From Rhodoferax sp. (GTDB taxonomy: Bacteria; Pseudomonadota; Gammaproteobacteria; Burkholderiales; Burkholderiaceae_C): 47,221 bases of DNA. Each line of letters opens with the position of its first letter. Position 1 is the first letter of the stretch. Positions 7,797 to 16,043 of the stretch are shown here, piece after piece. The translations under genes were made by a program, and so were the position numbers. The stretch covers positions 1-47,221 of the forward strand of contig NZ_JAGPBB010000024.1 in the NCBI RefSeq assembly GCF_018063565.1. The letters are read 5' to 3'. The notes under the pieces were generated by a model. It was given only the letters and a program-made list of their open reading frames with translations, had not been told where the DNA came from and searched no databases.

Positions 7797-8921
7797 ATGT
7801 GCGTAGTTTGTGGATGCGGCAATACCGCTGATGCGTCGGGCACCCCGGGCGTGACCGTACAACCTGGCACCGGTGACCTGCACTTTGGCGCAGGGGCGGC
7901 CAAGGTATCGGTACCCGGCATGAGCCAGGAGCGTGCCATCAAGCTGGAGGCCGATGTGCTAGGCGCCAACAACGCCATTGCCGCACAAAACCGTGCCCAC
8001 TTTGCCTCGCATGGCGTCACCGTCTACAACCTGGTCTCCAGCCCCGGTTCTGGCAAAACCACGCTGCTGTGCGCCACCATCGAAGCCCTGCGCCAGCGCC
8101 AGCCCGAACTGGCCGTCGCCGTGATCGAGGGCGACCAGCAAACCAGCTTTGATGCCGACCGCATCCGCGCAACCGGTGCGCCCGCCATTCAGGTCAACAC
8201 CGGCAAAGGCTGCCATCTGGACGCGCCCATGATCGCCCAGGCGTTCTCCAGGCTCGATTTGCATACCAGCGGGCACCATCATGACCACAGCGGACACGGC
8301 CATGTGCACAGCCACCCGCACGATCACGAGCACGCTGAGCACGCGCATGGCCATGAACACGGCGAGGTAGCGCACACCCACGCTCACCCGCATTCGCATC
8401 AGCACACGCACGATGACGGCCACGATCATGCCCATCCCCATTCGCACTCGCATCACCAGGAAGATGGTCATGAACACGCTCATGTGCATCCACATCAGCA
8501 CGACCATGCCCACGAAAAGCAGGCGCTGCTGTTTGTCGAAAACGTCGGCAACCTGGTCTGTCCGGCGATGTGGGACCTGGGCGAGAAGGCCAAGGTGGCG
8601 ATCCTCTCGGTCACCGAAGGCGAGGACAAGCCGCTGAAATATCCCGACATGTTTGCCGCTTCCAAACTGATGGTGTTGAACAAGATCGATCTGCTGCCGC
8701 ATGTGTCGTTTAACGTAGCACGCTGCAAGGAGTTTGCGCGCCGCGTCAACCCGGGCATTCAGATTCTGGAGTTGTCGGCCACCACGGGCGAAGGCATGGG
8801 CGCTTGGCTGGACTGGCTGCTGGCGGAACCGTCTGCAGCTGCGGCCCCTGTTGAAGCGGTGGCTGCCCGGATTGCGGCGCTGGAGGCTGAGCTGGCCAAG
8901 TTGCGCGCGTTACCAGCCTGA
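7797..8921 (+). CDS. hypB: Hydrogenase nickel-incorporation GTPase with an internal histidine-rich tract
   Basis: GTPase of 374 residues that delivers nickel to the hydrogenase large subunit. The N-terminus has the high-affinity metal motif MCVVCGCG. The P-loop SSPGSGKTT covers residues 81-89, [13 protein letters not shown] follows near 112-124, and the G3-type motif [11 protein letters not shown] comes just after the His tract. NKIDLL is the guanine-specificity motif. Residues 156-239 contain 38 His in 84 positions and lie between AFSRLDL and LLFVENVG. Those segments are nearly adjacent in ordinary HypB, whose His-rich segment lies near the N-terminus. The C-terminus adds an Ala/Glu-rich helix. 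Nickel storage is the likely role of the tract. hypA is missing from its usual place just upstream. Confidence 0.95.
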   Translation: MCVVCGCGNTADASGTPGVTVQPGTGDLHFGAGAAKVSVPGMSQERAIKLEADVLGANNAIAAQNRAHFASHGVTVYNLVSSPGSGKTTLLCATIEALRQRQPELAVAVIEGDQQTSFDADRIRATGAPAIQVNTGKGCHLDAPMIAQAFSRLDLHTSGHHHDHSGHGHVHSHPHDHEHAEHAHGHEHGEVAHTHAHPHSHQHTHDDGHDHAHPHSHSHHQEDGHEHAHVHPHQHDHAHEKQALLFVENVGNLVCPAMWDLGEKAKVAILSVTEGEDKPLKYPDMFAASKLMVLNKIDLLPHVSFNVARCKEFARRVNPGIQILELSATTGEGMGAWLDWLLAEPSAAAAPVEAVAARIAALEAELAKLRALPA

Positions 8922-8940
8922 CGCTTCTTTCGACTTGGAT

Positions 8941-8999
8941 TGATGATGTTTTTTGGTTCTAGCACTTATCTGAACTGCGCTTATCGCTACGTTTTTGAA
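8941..8999. repeat. Dispersed repeat (family 1) between hypB and hypF1
   Basis: Block with GTTTTTTGGTTCTAGCACTTAT at left and CGCTTATCGCTACGTTTTTGAAAGC at right, resembling the other family-1 copies. It lies directly after the hypB stop and before a family-2 repeat; together they fill most of the 248-base gap. Confidence 0.5.
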
Positions 9000-9024
9000 A
9001 GCATTTGCTTGGTCAGTGCTATAG

Positions 9025-9112
9025 CAAAACTGGGGTCAGATCCCGATTCGGCCCCATGCCATCAAGTTCGTGGGATCGGCTCATTCGAACCAAGCTCTGA
9101 CCCCAATTTTGC
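9025..9112. repeat. Family-2 inverted-repeat element (GGGGTCAGA ends)
   Basis: Ends AAAACTGGGGTCAGA (9026-9040) and TCTGACCCCAATTTT (9096-9110) are inverted copies with 14 of 15 bases matching. This is the style of REP-like elements associated with REP-associated tyrosine transposases; that link is from general knowledge. Its left arm matches 13344-13364 in 20 of 21 bases on the opposite strand. No transposase lies in the window. Confidence 0.7.
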
Positions 9113-9169
9113 GTGCCATCGTTCACAAAACTCGCAAAAACCAGAGATTTCGACTAGGAAAGTCCGGCC

Positions 9170-10366
9170 ATGGCACTGATCCTGGCTTTTGGCGCTTTCC
9201 TGAAAAACACCGCCTGCTTGTTGGACACGCAGGCGCCAAAAGATGTGCGCTGGTCTGCCGTCCACGGTGACCTGTCCGACCCAGCGGCCTGCGGTGCCCT
9301 GCGCGATTCAGTAACACGGCTACTGGCGCAAGCGCACAGCCCCATCGACGCCGTAGCGCACGATCTGCACCCTGACTTTTTCAGCACGCATCTGGCACTG
9401 CAAACTGCCGCCGAACTGCAGGTACCCGCTATTGCCGTACAGCACCACCACGCGCATGTTGCCGCGGTCGTGGCCGAACACGGTTTGAGCCAGCTGGTAC
9501 TCGGCCTGGCGCTGGACGGTGTCGGCCTGGGCAGTGATGGTTTGGCCTGGGGCGGTGAACTGCTGCGTGTTGACACTGCCGGGTTTGAAAGGCTGGCACA
9601 CCTGCTGCCGCTGGCCTTGCCCGGTGGCGACGTTGCAGCGCGCGAACCCTGGCGCATGGCTGCATCCGTCTTGCACGCGCTTGGAGCAAGCGATCAAATC
9701 GTTCTGCGTTTTGGTCCGCCGGTGGGCGATCAAGCCGCTAAAACGATTTCCACCATGCTTCAACGAGGGCTGAATTGCCCACAAACCACCGCCGCTGGCC
9801 GCTGGTTTGACGCGGTGGCGGGGCTATTGGGCTTAAGCGTGCGACAAGAATTTGAAGCCCAAGCCGCCATCGCGCTAGAGCAAGCCGCCGCACGCCACAT
9901 GCAACGTCATGGGGTCGCCGCGGTCGATCCGGCTCTCTGGCACATTACCCCGGACGGTACCATCGACCTGCGACCTTGGGTGGGTGAGCGCCTGTTGCAG
10001 GTGGACACGCAAAACCCCGCCGACGTGGATGAAGCTGCGCTGAGCTTTCACCTGACTCTCGCGTCTGCCTTGTGCCAGCGCACCATTGCCCTGGCACGAG
10101 CCCACCAGATCACCCACGTGGCGTTGGGCGGTGGTTGTTTCTTCAACCGCATCCTGACTGATTCCACCATCTCGCAGCTGGAGCAGGCGGGTTTGAATGT
10201 GCTGCAAACCCGAAGCCTGTCATGTGGCGACGCGGGGCTGGCGCTCGGGCAGGCGTGGGTGGCCAAGCATGTGCTGACGACGGGGCTGGACCCAAAGCAA
10301 CAGAAAAATACGGCTTTAGCGCATGTGGAACATGCGCAGAAAGCTCCTTACTTGATAGCGCAATGA
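9170..10366 (+). CDS. hypF1: Short HypF carbamoyltransferase (C-terminal Kae1-like domain only)
   Basis: HypF helps make the CN ligands of the NiFe centre from carbamoyl phosphate. Full-length HypF is about 750 residues with acylphosphatase, zinc-finger, YrdC-like and Kae1-like domains. This protein has 398 residues and only the Kae1-like part. Visible motifs are the metal site HHHAH near residue 90, LALDGVGLGSDGLAWGGE near 110-127, GGGCFFN near 320 and CGDAGLALGQ near 350. A similarly truncated HypF1 of about 394 residues is known from Cupriavidus necator, so this is probably an inherited form and not a fresh lesion. TAGGAAAG precedes ATG 9170. The last 20 or so residues come from a dispersed repeat. 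The missing activities may come from another hypF outside the window. Confidence 0.88.
   Translation: MALILAFGAFLKNTACLLDTQAPKDVRWSAVHGDLSDPAACGALRDSVTRLLAQAHSPIDAVAHDLHPDFFSTHLALQTAAELQVPAIAVQHHHAHVAAVVAEHGLSQLVLGLALDGVGLGSDGLAWGGELLRVDTAGFERLAHLLPLALPGGDVAAREPWRMAASVLHALGASDQIVLRFGPPVGDQAAKTISTMLQRGLNCPQTTAAGRWFDAVAGLLGLSVRQEFEAQAAIALEQAAARHMQRHGVAAVDPALWHITPDGTIDLRPWVGERLLQVDTQNPADVDEAALSFHLTLASALCQRTIALARAHQITHVALGGGCFFNRILTDSTISQLEQAGLNVLQTRSLSCGDAGLALGQAWVAKHVLTTGLDPKQQKNTALAHVEHAQKAPYLIAQ
10302..10362. repeat. Dispersed repeat (family 1) forming the 3' end of hypF1
   Basis: Best-preserved family-1 copy. GCGCATG (10319-10325) pairs with CATGCGC (10331-10337) over a TGGAA loop. An outer stem GCTTT (10313-10317) / AAAGC (10340-10344) extends it past a small bulge. 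CTTGATAGC marks the right edge. It encodes HypF1 residues about 378-398 and ends two bases before the stop codon. Confidence 0.65.
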
Positions 10367-10734
10367 TGTCAACCCTTAAGATCACTGAAATCAAGGCGTT
10401 TGTTCCCTCAAAGGACTTCGAGCTTTCCAAGCAGTTCTACAAGGATCTGGGATTCACGATGGCCTCTGAAGGGGGTGGCATCGCATACTTTCATTTTGGT
10501 CATGTCAGTTTCCTGCTTCAGGACTTCTGCGCAGAATCATTTGCTGAGAATTTCATGATGCATATCCTCGTCGAGGATGTGAACGCATGGTGGAATCATG
10601 TCCAAAAGAGTGGCGTGCTCACAAAGTACGGGGTCAGAATCACGGCGTTGGAAGACCAGTCGTGGCGTATGCGGGACTTCTGCCTCTACGACCCGTCGGG
10701 TGTTCTATGGCGCATTGGACAGAATACCGACTAA
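10363..10734 (+). CDS. VOC-superfamily (glyoxalase/bleomycin-resistance fold) protein
   Basis: Protein of about 123 residues with one VOC-type beta-alpha fold: KITEIKAFVPSKDFELSKQFYKDLGF at the N-terminus, a central HILVEDVNAWWNHV, and a C-terminal YDPSGVLWRIGQ. Such proteins bind metals or small hydrophobic ligands; no substrate can be named. The start is ATG 10363 or 10366, overlapping the hypF1 stop. Base composition is visibly lower in GC than the flanking hyp genes. It sits inside an otherwise standard hypF-hypC junction, directly after a repeat. This points to a later insertion, but it may be co-transcribed with the hyp genes. Nothing links it to hydrogenase assembly. Confidence 0.85.
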   Translation: MMSTLKITEIKAFVPSKDFELSKQFYKDLGFTMASEGGGIAYFHFGHVSFLLQDFCAESFAENFMMHILVEDVNAWWNHVQKSGVLTKYGVRITALEDQSWRMRDFCLYDPSGVLWRIGQNTD

Positions 10735-10841
10735 ATCGGAATTGAATCCCGTGTTACCCATAACAACCATCCCGTCCTTCCAACGGACCGACTCGGTGGC
10801 CGCTCAATTCCAGCTTTGAATACATCCAAAAGGACCCCATC

Positions 10842-11081
10842 ATGTGTCTAGCCCTCCCCGCCCGCGTGGTGGAACTCTTACCCAATCAACGTGCCGTGGT
10901 CGATCTCGGTGGCGTGCGCAAAGAAGTGTCGATTGACCTGGTCGATGACGCGCAGGTTGATGACTACGTGATCATCCACGTCGGTTACGCCATCGGCAAG
11001 ATCGATCCTGAAGAGGCCGCGCGCACACTGGCGCTGTTTGCCGAGCTTTCTGATGCTCAAACCACCAATCAGCCCATATAA
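10842..11081 (+). CDS. hypC: Hydrogenase maturation chaperone HypC
   Basis: Chaperone of 79 residues that partners HypD to build the Fe(CN)2CO unit and carries it to the large subunit. It begins MCLALP, with the functional Cys2. The core LGGVRKEVSIDLVDD and the segment DYVIIHVGYAIGKIDPEEA are standard for the family. It is shorter than its paralogue HoxL. hypD follows 17 bases downstream. The 107 bases before it, after the VOC gene, show no gene. Confidence 0.95.
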   Translation: MCLALPARVVELLPNQRAVVDLGGVRKEVSIDLVDDAQVDDYVIIHVGYAIGKIDPEEAARTLALFAELSDAQTTNQPI

Positions 11082-11098
11082 ACACAGCGCGAACCGCT

Positions 11099-12238
11099 AT
11101 GAAATACATTGATGAATTCCGCGACGGTGCCGCCGCCCGGCGTGTTGCCGACACCATTGCCGCTGAGGCCAGGCCGGATGTGGCCTACAACTTCATGGAG
11201 TTCTGCGGCGGCCACACGCACGCCATTTCGCGCTACGGCATCAGCGGCATGTTGCCCGCCAATGTACGCATGATTCACGGCCCGGGTTGCCCGGTGTGTG
11301 TGCTTCCGATTGGCCGCATTGATCTGGCTATTTCGTTGGCGTTGGACCGGGGCGTGATGCTGTGCACCTATGGCGACACCATGCGGGTGCCGGCATCCGA
11401 GAATCTGTCGCTGATCAAGGCCAAGGCGCGCGGGGCTGACATTCGCATGGTTTATTCCGCTGCAGACGCGCTGAAACTGGCCGAACAGCACCCGGACCGC
11501 GAAGTGGTGTTTTTTGCCATCGGTTTTGAGACCACCACGCCACCCACCGCCCTGGTGCTGCGCGAGGCACAGGCGCGCAACGTGCCCAACTTCAGCGTGC
11601 TGTGCTGCCATGTGCTGACGCCTGCGGCCATCACCCACCTGCTGGAATCTGCCGAGGCACGAGAACTCGGTGCCGTGCCCATTGACGGTTTTATCGGCCC
11701 GGCGCATGTCAGCATCATCATTGGCTCTGAGCCTTATGTGCACTTCGCCAAGACTTACCACAAGCCGGTGGTGATCACCGGCTTTGAGCCACTGGATGTG
11801 ATGCAGGGCATTTTGATGCTGGTGCGCCAGATGAACAGCGGTCGTGCCGAGGTTGAAAACGAGTTCTCACGCGTCGTCACGCCCACGGGCAACCAAGCGG
11901 CCCAGAAAGTCATGGCGCAGGTGTTCGAGCTACGCCAGAGTTTTGAGTGGCGCGGCCTGGGCGAGGTGCCCCACAGCGCCCTGAAAATCCGCCCCGAGCT
12001 GGCGGCCTGGGACGCTGAAGTCAAGTTCGGCCTGACCTACGCCAGCGTGCCCGACCATAAACAGTGCGAATGTGGCACTATCCTGCGCGGGATCAAGCGC
12101 CCGGCCGATTGCAAGCTCTTTGGTACCGTCTGCACGCCCGAGACGCCCATGGGCTCGTGCATGGTGTCCAACGAAGGCGCGTGCGCCGCGCATTACTCTT
12201 ATGGACGGTTTCAGGACATGGCGGTGGTAACAGCATGA
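11099..12238 (+). CDS. hypD: Hydrogenase Fe-S maturation protein HypD
   Basis: Iron-sulphur scaffold of 379 residues on which the cyanide and CO ligands are attached to iron, in complex with HypC and HypE. Conserved cysteine motifs are all present: EFCGGHTHAI near residues 37-46, GPGCPVCVLP near 61-70, and the C-terminal cluster-binding run TVCTPETPMGSC with NEGAC. The length equals the family norm (about 370-380). Its stop overlaps the hypE start by ATGA. Confidence 0.96.
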   Translation: MKYIDEFRDGAAARRVADTIAAEARPDVAYNFMEFCGGHTHAISRYGISGMLPANVRMIHGPGCPVCVLPIGRIDLAISLALDRGVMLCTYGDTMRVPASENLSLIKAKARGADIRMVYSAADALKLAEQHPDREVVFFAIGFETTTPPTALVLREAQARNVPNFSVLCCHVLTPAAITHLLESAEARELGAVPIDGFIGPAHVSIIIGSEPYVHFAKTYHKPVVITGFEPLDVMQGILMLVRQMNSGRAEVENEFSRVVTPTGNQAAQKVMAQVFELRQSFEWRGLGEVPHSALKIRPELAAWDAEVKFGLTYASVPDHKQCECGTILRGIKRPADCKLFGTVCTPETPMGSCMVSNEGACAAHYSYGRFQDMAVVTA

Positions 12239-13290
12239 CATCCAAGAAAAATTACCTGCGTCCGATTGACTTCAAACACGGACGCATCGACATGACGCAC
12301 GGCGCCGGTGGCCGGGCTGCGGCGCAACTGATCGACGAGCTGTTTGCCACCGCGTTTGACAACGACTATCTGCGCCAAGGCCACGACGGTGCCTTGCTGC
12401 CGCAGCCGCAAGGCCGGCTGGTGATGGCCACCGACGGCCATGTGATCTCACCGCTGTTCTTCCCCGGTGGTGACATTGGCTGCCTCTCGGTGCACGGCAC
12501 GATCAACGACGTGGCCATGTCGGGTGCCCAGCCGCTGTACCTGGCGGCAAGCTTCATCATTGAAGAGGGTTACCCGCTGGCGGATCTCAAACGCATTGTC
12601 GAGTCCATGGCCGCCGCCGCGCGTGAGGCGGGTGTTCCAGTCGTCACCGGCGACACCAAGGTGGTCGAAAAAGGCAAGGGCGATGGTGTCTTCATCAGCA
12701 CCACCGGCGTTGGCGTGGTGCCCGATGGCTTGTTGATTGACGGTCGCCAAGCCAAACCAGGTGATGCGATTCTGGTGTCGGGCACCTTAGGTGAACACGG
12801 TGTGGCGGTGATGTCGTTGCGCGAGTCGCTGGAGTTTGAGACCGCCATCATCTCCGACACCGCCGCGCTGCACACGTTGGTGCAGGCCATGCTCGCGGCG
12901 TTACCCACCCCGGGTGACTTGCATGTGCTGCGCGACCCAACCCGTGGCGGGTTGGCCACCACGCTCAATGAGATTGCGCGTCAGTCCCAGGTCGGCATGA
13001 GCCTGGTCGAAGGCGACATCCCGGTGCTGCCGCAAGTCGAAGCCGCGTGCGAGCTGCTGGGCCTGGACCCGCTGTATGTGGCCAACGAAGGCAAGCTGAT
13101 TGCCATCTGCGCCCCCGAAGTGGCCGACACCCTGCTGGCCGCGATGCGTGTTCACCCGCTGGGGGCAGCGGCCAAGCGCATCGGCACGGTGACCGCAGAT
13201 GACAACTGCTTTGTGCAAATGGCCACCCGATTTGGCGGCCGACGGGTCGTCGATTGGCTCAGCGGCGAGCAACTGCCGCGCATTTGCTGA
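12235..13290 (+). CDS. hypE: Carbamoyl dehydratase HypE
   Basis: Enzyme of 351 residues that dehydrates a C-terminal thiocarboxamide to thiocyanate, the source of the NiFe cyanide ligands. The N-terminus has the family motif MTHGAGGRAAAQLI. A PurM-like ATP-binding core follows (ATDGHVISPLFFPGGDIG, VTGDTKVVEKGKGDG). The protein ends PRIC, so the modified Cys is residue 351, the last one. ATG 12235, overlapping the hypD stop, is preferred over an in-frame ATG 171 bases upstream inside hypD. The 276 bases to hoxA hold a solo repeat arm and a GC-rich stretch; hypX, found here in Cupriavidus, is absent. Confidence 0.96.
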   Translation: MTSKKNYLRPIDFKHGRIDMTHGAGGRAAAQLIDELFATAFDNDYLRQGHDGALLPQPQGRLVMATDGHVISPLFFPGGDIGCLSVHGTINDVAMSGAQPLYLAASFIIEEGYPLADLKRIVESMAAAAREAGVPVVTGDTKVVEKGKGDGVFISTTGVGVVPDGLLIDGRQAKPGDAILVSGTLGEHGVAVMSLRESLEFETAIISDTAALHTLVQAMLAALPTPGDLHVLRDPTRGGLATTLNEIARQSQVGMSLVEGDIPVLPQVEAACELLGLDPLYVANEGKLIAICAPEVADTLLAAMRVHPLGAAAKRIGTVTADDNCFVQMATRFGGRRVVDWLSGEQLPRIC

Positions 13291-13343
13291 TTGGCGTGAT
13301 GTGGTGAACGTTGCTATGTTTGGTGAAGCTTGTAGCGCAATGT

Positions 13344-13364
13344 GCCGAATCGGGATCCGACCCC
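13344..13364. repeat. Solo arm of a family-2 repeat between hypE and hoxA
   Basis: GCCGAATCGGGATCCGACCCC is the reverse complement of the left arm of the element at 9025 (20 of 21 bases). No matching second arm is nearby, so this is a remnant or a one-armed copy. Confidence 0.6.
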
Positions 13365-13566
13365 ATTTCAGCTACACCGGGGCGCATTTGACAAATACCA
13401 GCCGTATCCAGTCCGTCGTGCAACACGCGGCTAATTACCGTAGCCGGCCAAATAGGGCTGTTCAGCTCCCCCGCGCCCGGCGGGGCGAGGGGGCCGCGGG
13501 GAGTGGGGGGAAAACCAAACTCACCATCTACCCCAACCAGCAGGCGCAGCAACAAAGTCCGAACTC

Positions 13567-15027
13567 ATGAATCCGCCGTCCGCATTACCCTGCGTTCTGG
13601 TCGTCGACGACGAAACCCGCTCGCTCGACGCCATCCGCCGCAACCTCGACGAAGATTACACGGTGCTCACCGCCACCAGCGCCGACGAGGCCCGCGGACT
13701 GCTGCAGCGCCACGAAGTCAGCGTGATCCTGTGCGACCAACGCATGCCTGGCATCACCGGCGTGCAGTTTCTCAAAGACGTGCGCGACCAGTGGCCTGAC
13801 GTGGTGCGCATCATCATCAGCGGCTACACCGATTCGCAAGACATCATCGCCGGCATCAACGAAGCCGGCATTTACCAGTTCATCGCCAAACCGTGGATGC
13901 CCGAACACCTGTTGGCCAGCGTTGGCAACGCCATCGAAGCACGCAGCCTGCAGTTGCAAACCCAAAGGCTGAGCCTGGAGCTGCGCACCAGTGCCCCGGT
14001 GCTACGCCAGCGCAAGCAGTCGTCGCAGGCGAGCGCGCAGGCGGCGTTTGGCTTTGAATCGATGGTGCGCGCACCCGGCAGTCCGCTCGACGATGTGTGC
14101 GAAATGGCGGCGCGGGTGGCGCGCTTCGACCTGTCGGTGCTGGTCACCGGCGAATCCGGCACCGGCAAGGAACTGCTGGCCCGCGCCATCCACTACGCCA
14201 GCCCGCGCAGTGAACGCGCGTTTGTGATGGAAAACTGCGCCGCGATGAGCGACACGTTGCTGGAGTCCGAGCTGTTTGGCCACAAACGTGGCTCGTTCAC
14301 CGGTGCCTTTGAAGACCATGTGGGCCTGTTTGCTCGCGCTGATGGCGGCACGATCTTTCTGGATGAGATCGGAGACACCTCGCCGGCTTTTCAGGTGAAG
14401 CTGCTGCGTGTGTTGCAAGAAGGCGAGGTGCGTCCAGTGGGGGCCAGCCGCGCCGTGCCGATCAATGTGCGCGTCATTGCCGCCACCCATCGCGACCTGG
14501 AAAAAGCCGTGCAGGCAGGGCAGTTTCGCGAAGATCTATATTACCGCGTGGCCAGCCTGACGCTCTCCATGTCGCCGCTGCGCCAGCGCCCGGGCGACAT
14601 CCTGCCCATTGCCCAGATGCTGCTGGCCCGCGCAGCACAAGAGCTGGGCCAGGCCCATTTGCGCTTTGCCGATGATGTGCCGGCCAACCTGCTGGCCTAC
14701 GCCTGGCCCGGCAATATCCGCGAGCTGCGCAACGAGATTTACCGCGCCGTGGCCTTGTCAGACGGGCAAACCGTGTCAGCTACCGCGTTTTCGCGGCGCG
14801 TGCTGTACGGTCAGACCGGGCAGACGGCGCAAGCGCAAGCCGCCGGCTTGCCCCAGACCGGCAGCCTGCAGGAGCGGCTCGATGCGATGGAGGCGGTGAT
14901 CCTGCGCGAGTGCCTGTTGCGCCATCGCTGGAACAAGACCCATGCGGCCAAAGAGCTCGGCCTGTCGCGCGTGGGCTTGCGGCAGAAACTGGCGCGGTTT
15001 GGGTTGGATGGGCAGGTCGATGCGTGA
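13567..15027 (+). CDS. hoxA: NtrC-family sigma-54 response regulator of hydrogenase genes
   Basis: Transcription activator of 486 residues (HoxA/HupR). An N-terminal receiver domain has the phosphorylatable Asp57 (ILCDQRMPG) and the conserved Lys in FIAKPW. The AAA+ domain has Walker A GESGTGKE (195-202), a GSFTGA loop (242-247, a variant of GAFTGA that contacts sigma-54) and Walker B FLDEIGD. The C-terminal Fis-type helix-turn-helix ends RVGLRQKLARFGL. In Cupriavidus and Rhodobacter this regulator, controlled by the H2 sensor and the kinase HoxJ/HupT, turns on the hydrogenase promoter, which would be upstream of this window. The gene overlaps hoxB by 8 bases. Confidence 0.95.
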   Translation: MNPPSALPCVLVVDDETRSLDAIRRNLDEDYTVLTATSADEARGLLQRHEVSVILCDQRMPGITGVQFLKDVRDQWPDVVRIIISGYTDSQDIIAGINEAGIYQFIAKPWMPEHLLASVGNAIEARSLQLQTQRLSLELRTSAPVLRQRKQSSQASAQAAFGFESMVRAPGSPLDDVCEMAARVARFDLSVLVTGESGTGKELLARAIHYASPRSERAFVMENCAAMSDTLLESELFGHKRGSFTGAFEDHVGLFARADGGTIFLDEIGDTSPAFQVKLLRVLQEGEVRPVGASRAVPINVRVIAATHRDLEKAVQAGQFREDLYYRVASLTLSMSPLRQRPGDILPIAQMLLARAAQELGQAHLRFADDVPANLLAYAWPGNIRELRNEIYRAVALSDGQTVSATAFSRRVLYGQTGQTAQAQAAGLPQTGSLQERLDAMEAVILRECLLRHRWNKTHAAKELGLSRVGLRQKLARFGLDGQVDA

Positions 15028-16033
15028 TCCGCCCTTGAACGTCCTGTGGCTGCAGTCTGGCGGTTGTGGCGGCTGCAGCATGGCGCTGCTATGCGCCGAC
15101 ACAGCGGATTTTCACGCCCAGTTGCGCCAGGTGGGCGTGAATTTGCTGTGGCATCCGTCTTTGTCGCTGCCAACCGGCCACGAGGTGCTCGAAGTGATCA
15201 ACGACTGCCTGAGCGGGCGCACGCCCCTGCACGCGTTGTGCATCGAAGGCTCGGTACTGCGCGGACCCGAAGGCAGCGGGCGCTTTCACATGATGTCGGG
15301 CACCAACGAGCCAATGATGAGGTGGATCGAACGCCTGAGTGCAGTGGCGCAGCATGTGTTGGCCATTGGCAGTTGCGCAGCGTTTGGCGGCATCACCGCC
15401 GCTGGCAGCAACCCCACCGATGCCTGCGGCTTGCAGCATGAAGGGGATCAGGCTGGCGGTTTGCTGGGCGCACATTGGCGTGACCGCAGCGGCCTGCCGG
15501 TGATCAACGTGGCCGGTTGCCCGACCCATCCCGGCTGGGTGCTGGAAACACTGGCCGCGCTGGCTGATGCGCAGCCACTGCAAGCCGAGCAGCTTGATGC
15601 GCTGGGACGCCCCCGAGCCTATGCCGATCAACTGGTGCACCACGGCTGCACCCGCAACGAGTATTACGAATACAAAGCCAGCGCCGAGTCGCCCGGCGAC
15701 CTGGGCTGTCTGATGGAGCATCTGGGCTGCAAGGGCACGCAGGCGCACGCCGACTGCAATATCCGGCTGTGGAACGGCGAGGGCTCGTGTGTGCGTGGCG
15801 GCTACGCCTGCATCAGCTGCACCGAGCCGGGTTTTGAAGAGCCGGGCCACGCCTTTCACGAAACACCCAAGGTGGCCGGCATTCCGATAGGCTTGCCCAC
15901 CGACATGCACAAGGCATGGTTTGTAGCGTTGGCGTCACTCTCCAAGTCCGCCACACCGACACGGGTCAAGCGCAATGCCACCTCCGACCATGTGCTGGTG
16001 ACGCCGCAAATCAAGAAAACGCGACTCAAATGA
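15020..16033 (+). CDS. hoxB: Regulatory (H2-sensing) hydrogenase small subunit
   Basis: FeS subunit of the cytoplasmic H2 sensor (HoxB/HupU), 337 residues. The first cluster motif SGGCGGCSM lies within the first 20 residues and there is no Tat signal peptide, the hallmark distinguishing regulatory from membrane-bound small subunits. Further cluster cysteines appear in AIGSCAAFGG, VAGCPTHPG, HHGCTRNEYY, LGCLMEHLGCKG, the CNIRLWN region and GGYACISCTEPGF. ATG 15020 is chosen because homologous sequence begins there; in-frame residues upstream belong to hoxA. It is followed 10 bases later by hoxC. Confidence 0.95.
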   Translation: MRDPPLNVLWLQSGGCGGCSMALLCADTADFHAQLRQVGVNLLWHPSLSLPTGHEVLEVINDCLSGRTPLHALCIEGSVLRGPEGSGRFHMMSGTNEPMMRWIERLSAVAQHVLAIGSCAAFGGITAAGSNPTDACGLQHEGDQAGGLLGAHWRDRSGLPVINVAGCPTHPGWVLETLAALADAQPLQAEQLDALGRPRAYADQLVHHGCTRNEYYEYKASAESPGDLGCLMEHLGCKGTQAHADCNIRLWNGEGSCVRGGYACISCTEPGFEEPGHAFHETPKVAGIPIGLPTDMHKAWFVALASLSKSATPTRVKRNATSDHVLVTPQIKKTRLK

Positions 16034-16043
16034 GGCCGCAACC

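Noticed and set aside
8262-8519. Low-complexity stretch of hypB as a simple DNA repeat or assembly artefact
   Set aside because: The codons vary (CAT and CAC, with many different residues between), there is no exact tandem unit, and the frame continues cleanly into [11 protein letters not shown].
12064-12234. N-terminal extension of hypE
   Set aside because: The upstream in-frame ATG lies inside hypD, and homology to HypE begins only at MTSKKNY (12235), which has the ATGA overlap typical of this operon.
14942-15019. N-terminal extension of hoxB into hoxA
   Set aside because: The extra residues are an out-of-frame reading of the HoxA DNA-binding domain. HoxB similarity starts at MRDPPLN.
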